A stretch of DNA of 64,000 nt from Amorphochlora amoebiformis (lineage: Eukaryota > Cercozoa > Chlorarachniophyceae), in assembly GCA_054601695.1 (NCBI GenBank), contig BAAHQB010000025.1, positions 992,001-1,056,000 on the forward strand, written 5' to 3'. Of the stretch, positions 63,825 to 64,000 are shown piece by piece. A program made the position numbers and the translations under genes. Under the pieces are notes generated by a model. The model was not told the DNA's origin and did not search any database. It saw nothing but the letters and a program-made list of their open reading frames with translations. Within the stretch, counting starts at the first letter, position 1. Each line of letters opens with the position of its first letter.

Positions 63825-64000
63825 ATATGAAGTTATATCCGACTTTGATCCTGAGGAGGTATATATATATATATATATATATATTGATATGTAATATATT
63901 TATTTATATAAATATATATATATATATATATAGTATATATACACAAATGTGTGTGTGTGTGTATTATATATATGAAGTTATATCCGCCTTTGATATATAC
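63825..64000 (+). repeat. Exon-echo array: 3' end of exon 63593-63652 plus donor, at least 2 copies
   Basis: ATGAAGTTATATCCGACTTT GATCCTGAGGAG plus GTATAT at 63828-63866. A second copy begins at 63972 (TCCGCCTTTGATATATAC) and is cut by the window end. Confidence 0.93.

Overview
This is a eukaryotic nuclear window. Genes are cut into short exons (about 16-265 bp) separated by introns made almost wholly of (TA)n, with lesser (CT)n, (GA)n, (CA)n and telomere-type TTAGGG/CCCTAA arrays. The introns, a Ty1/copia LTR element with an initiator-tRNA primer site, TTAGGG-type arrays, a WEE1 kinase and an F-BAR/SH3 protein suggest a protist related to animals and fungi, or a fungus. The species cannot be fixed from this window. 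Most of the long open frames are (TA)n or (CT)n translations (YIYI or LSLS) and are not genes. I found exons by looking for non-repetitive islands bounded by AG and GT whose reading phases join without a break.

Layout. 85-4966 (-): unrecognised gene, seven exons, 3' end outside the window. 5166-11161 (+): mitochondrial coiled-coil protein of the CCDC90/MCUR1 (DUF1640) family, ten exons, complete; it shares a 200 bp divergent promoter region with the first gene. 11854-13020 (-): intronless WEE1-like kinase. 15175-23464 (+): branched-chain aminotransferase, sixteen phase-consistent exons, perhaps continuing or followed by exons at 24615-25509. 26575-44890 (-): large unrecognised helical protein gene, about fifteen exons. 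Its introns contain a 0.75 kb CCCTAA array and a complete 4.66 kb copia element with identical LTRs (37677-42336). 45.2-50.3 kb: mixed interval with telomere-type repeats, a 44 bp minisatellite and a few unassigned exons on both strands. 50342 to beyond 63652 (+): F-BAR plus SH3 membrane-bending/actin adaptor, at least twenty exons, 3' end outside the window.

The outstanding signal is a family of 'exon echoes'. In most of the TA introns the edge of a neighbouring exon, with its splice site, is repeated from one to about ten times, each copy separated by (TA)n. The rule holds on both strands and in all five intron-containing genes. Copies downstream of an exon carry its 3' end plus the GT donor. 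Copies upstream carry the AG acceptor plus its 5' end. In several arrays copies diverge more with distance from the parent exon, as if exon edges bud copies outward and so lengthen the introns. I count roughly ninety copies by eye. These echoes could be decoy or alternative splice sites, and I know of no named system that matches.

The recognised genes are unrelated housekeeping functions (mitochondrial calcium/respiratory coiled-coil protein, mitochondrial amino-acid metabolism, cell-cycle kinase, membrane remodelling). Their neighbourhood shows no pathway link.
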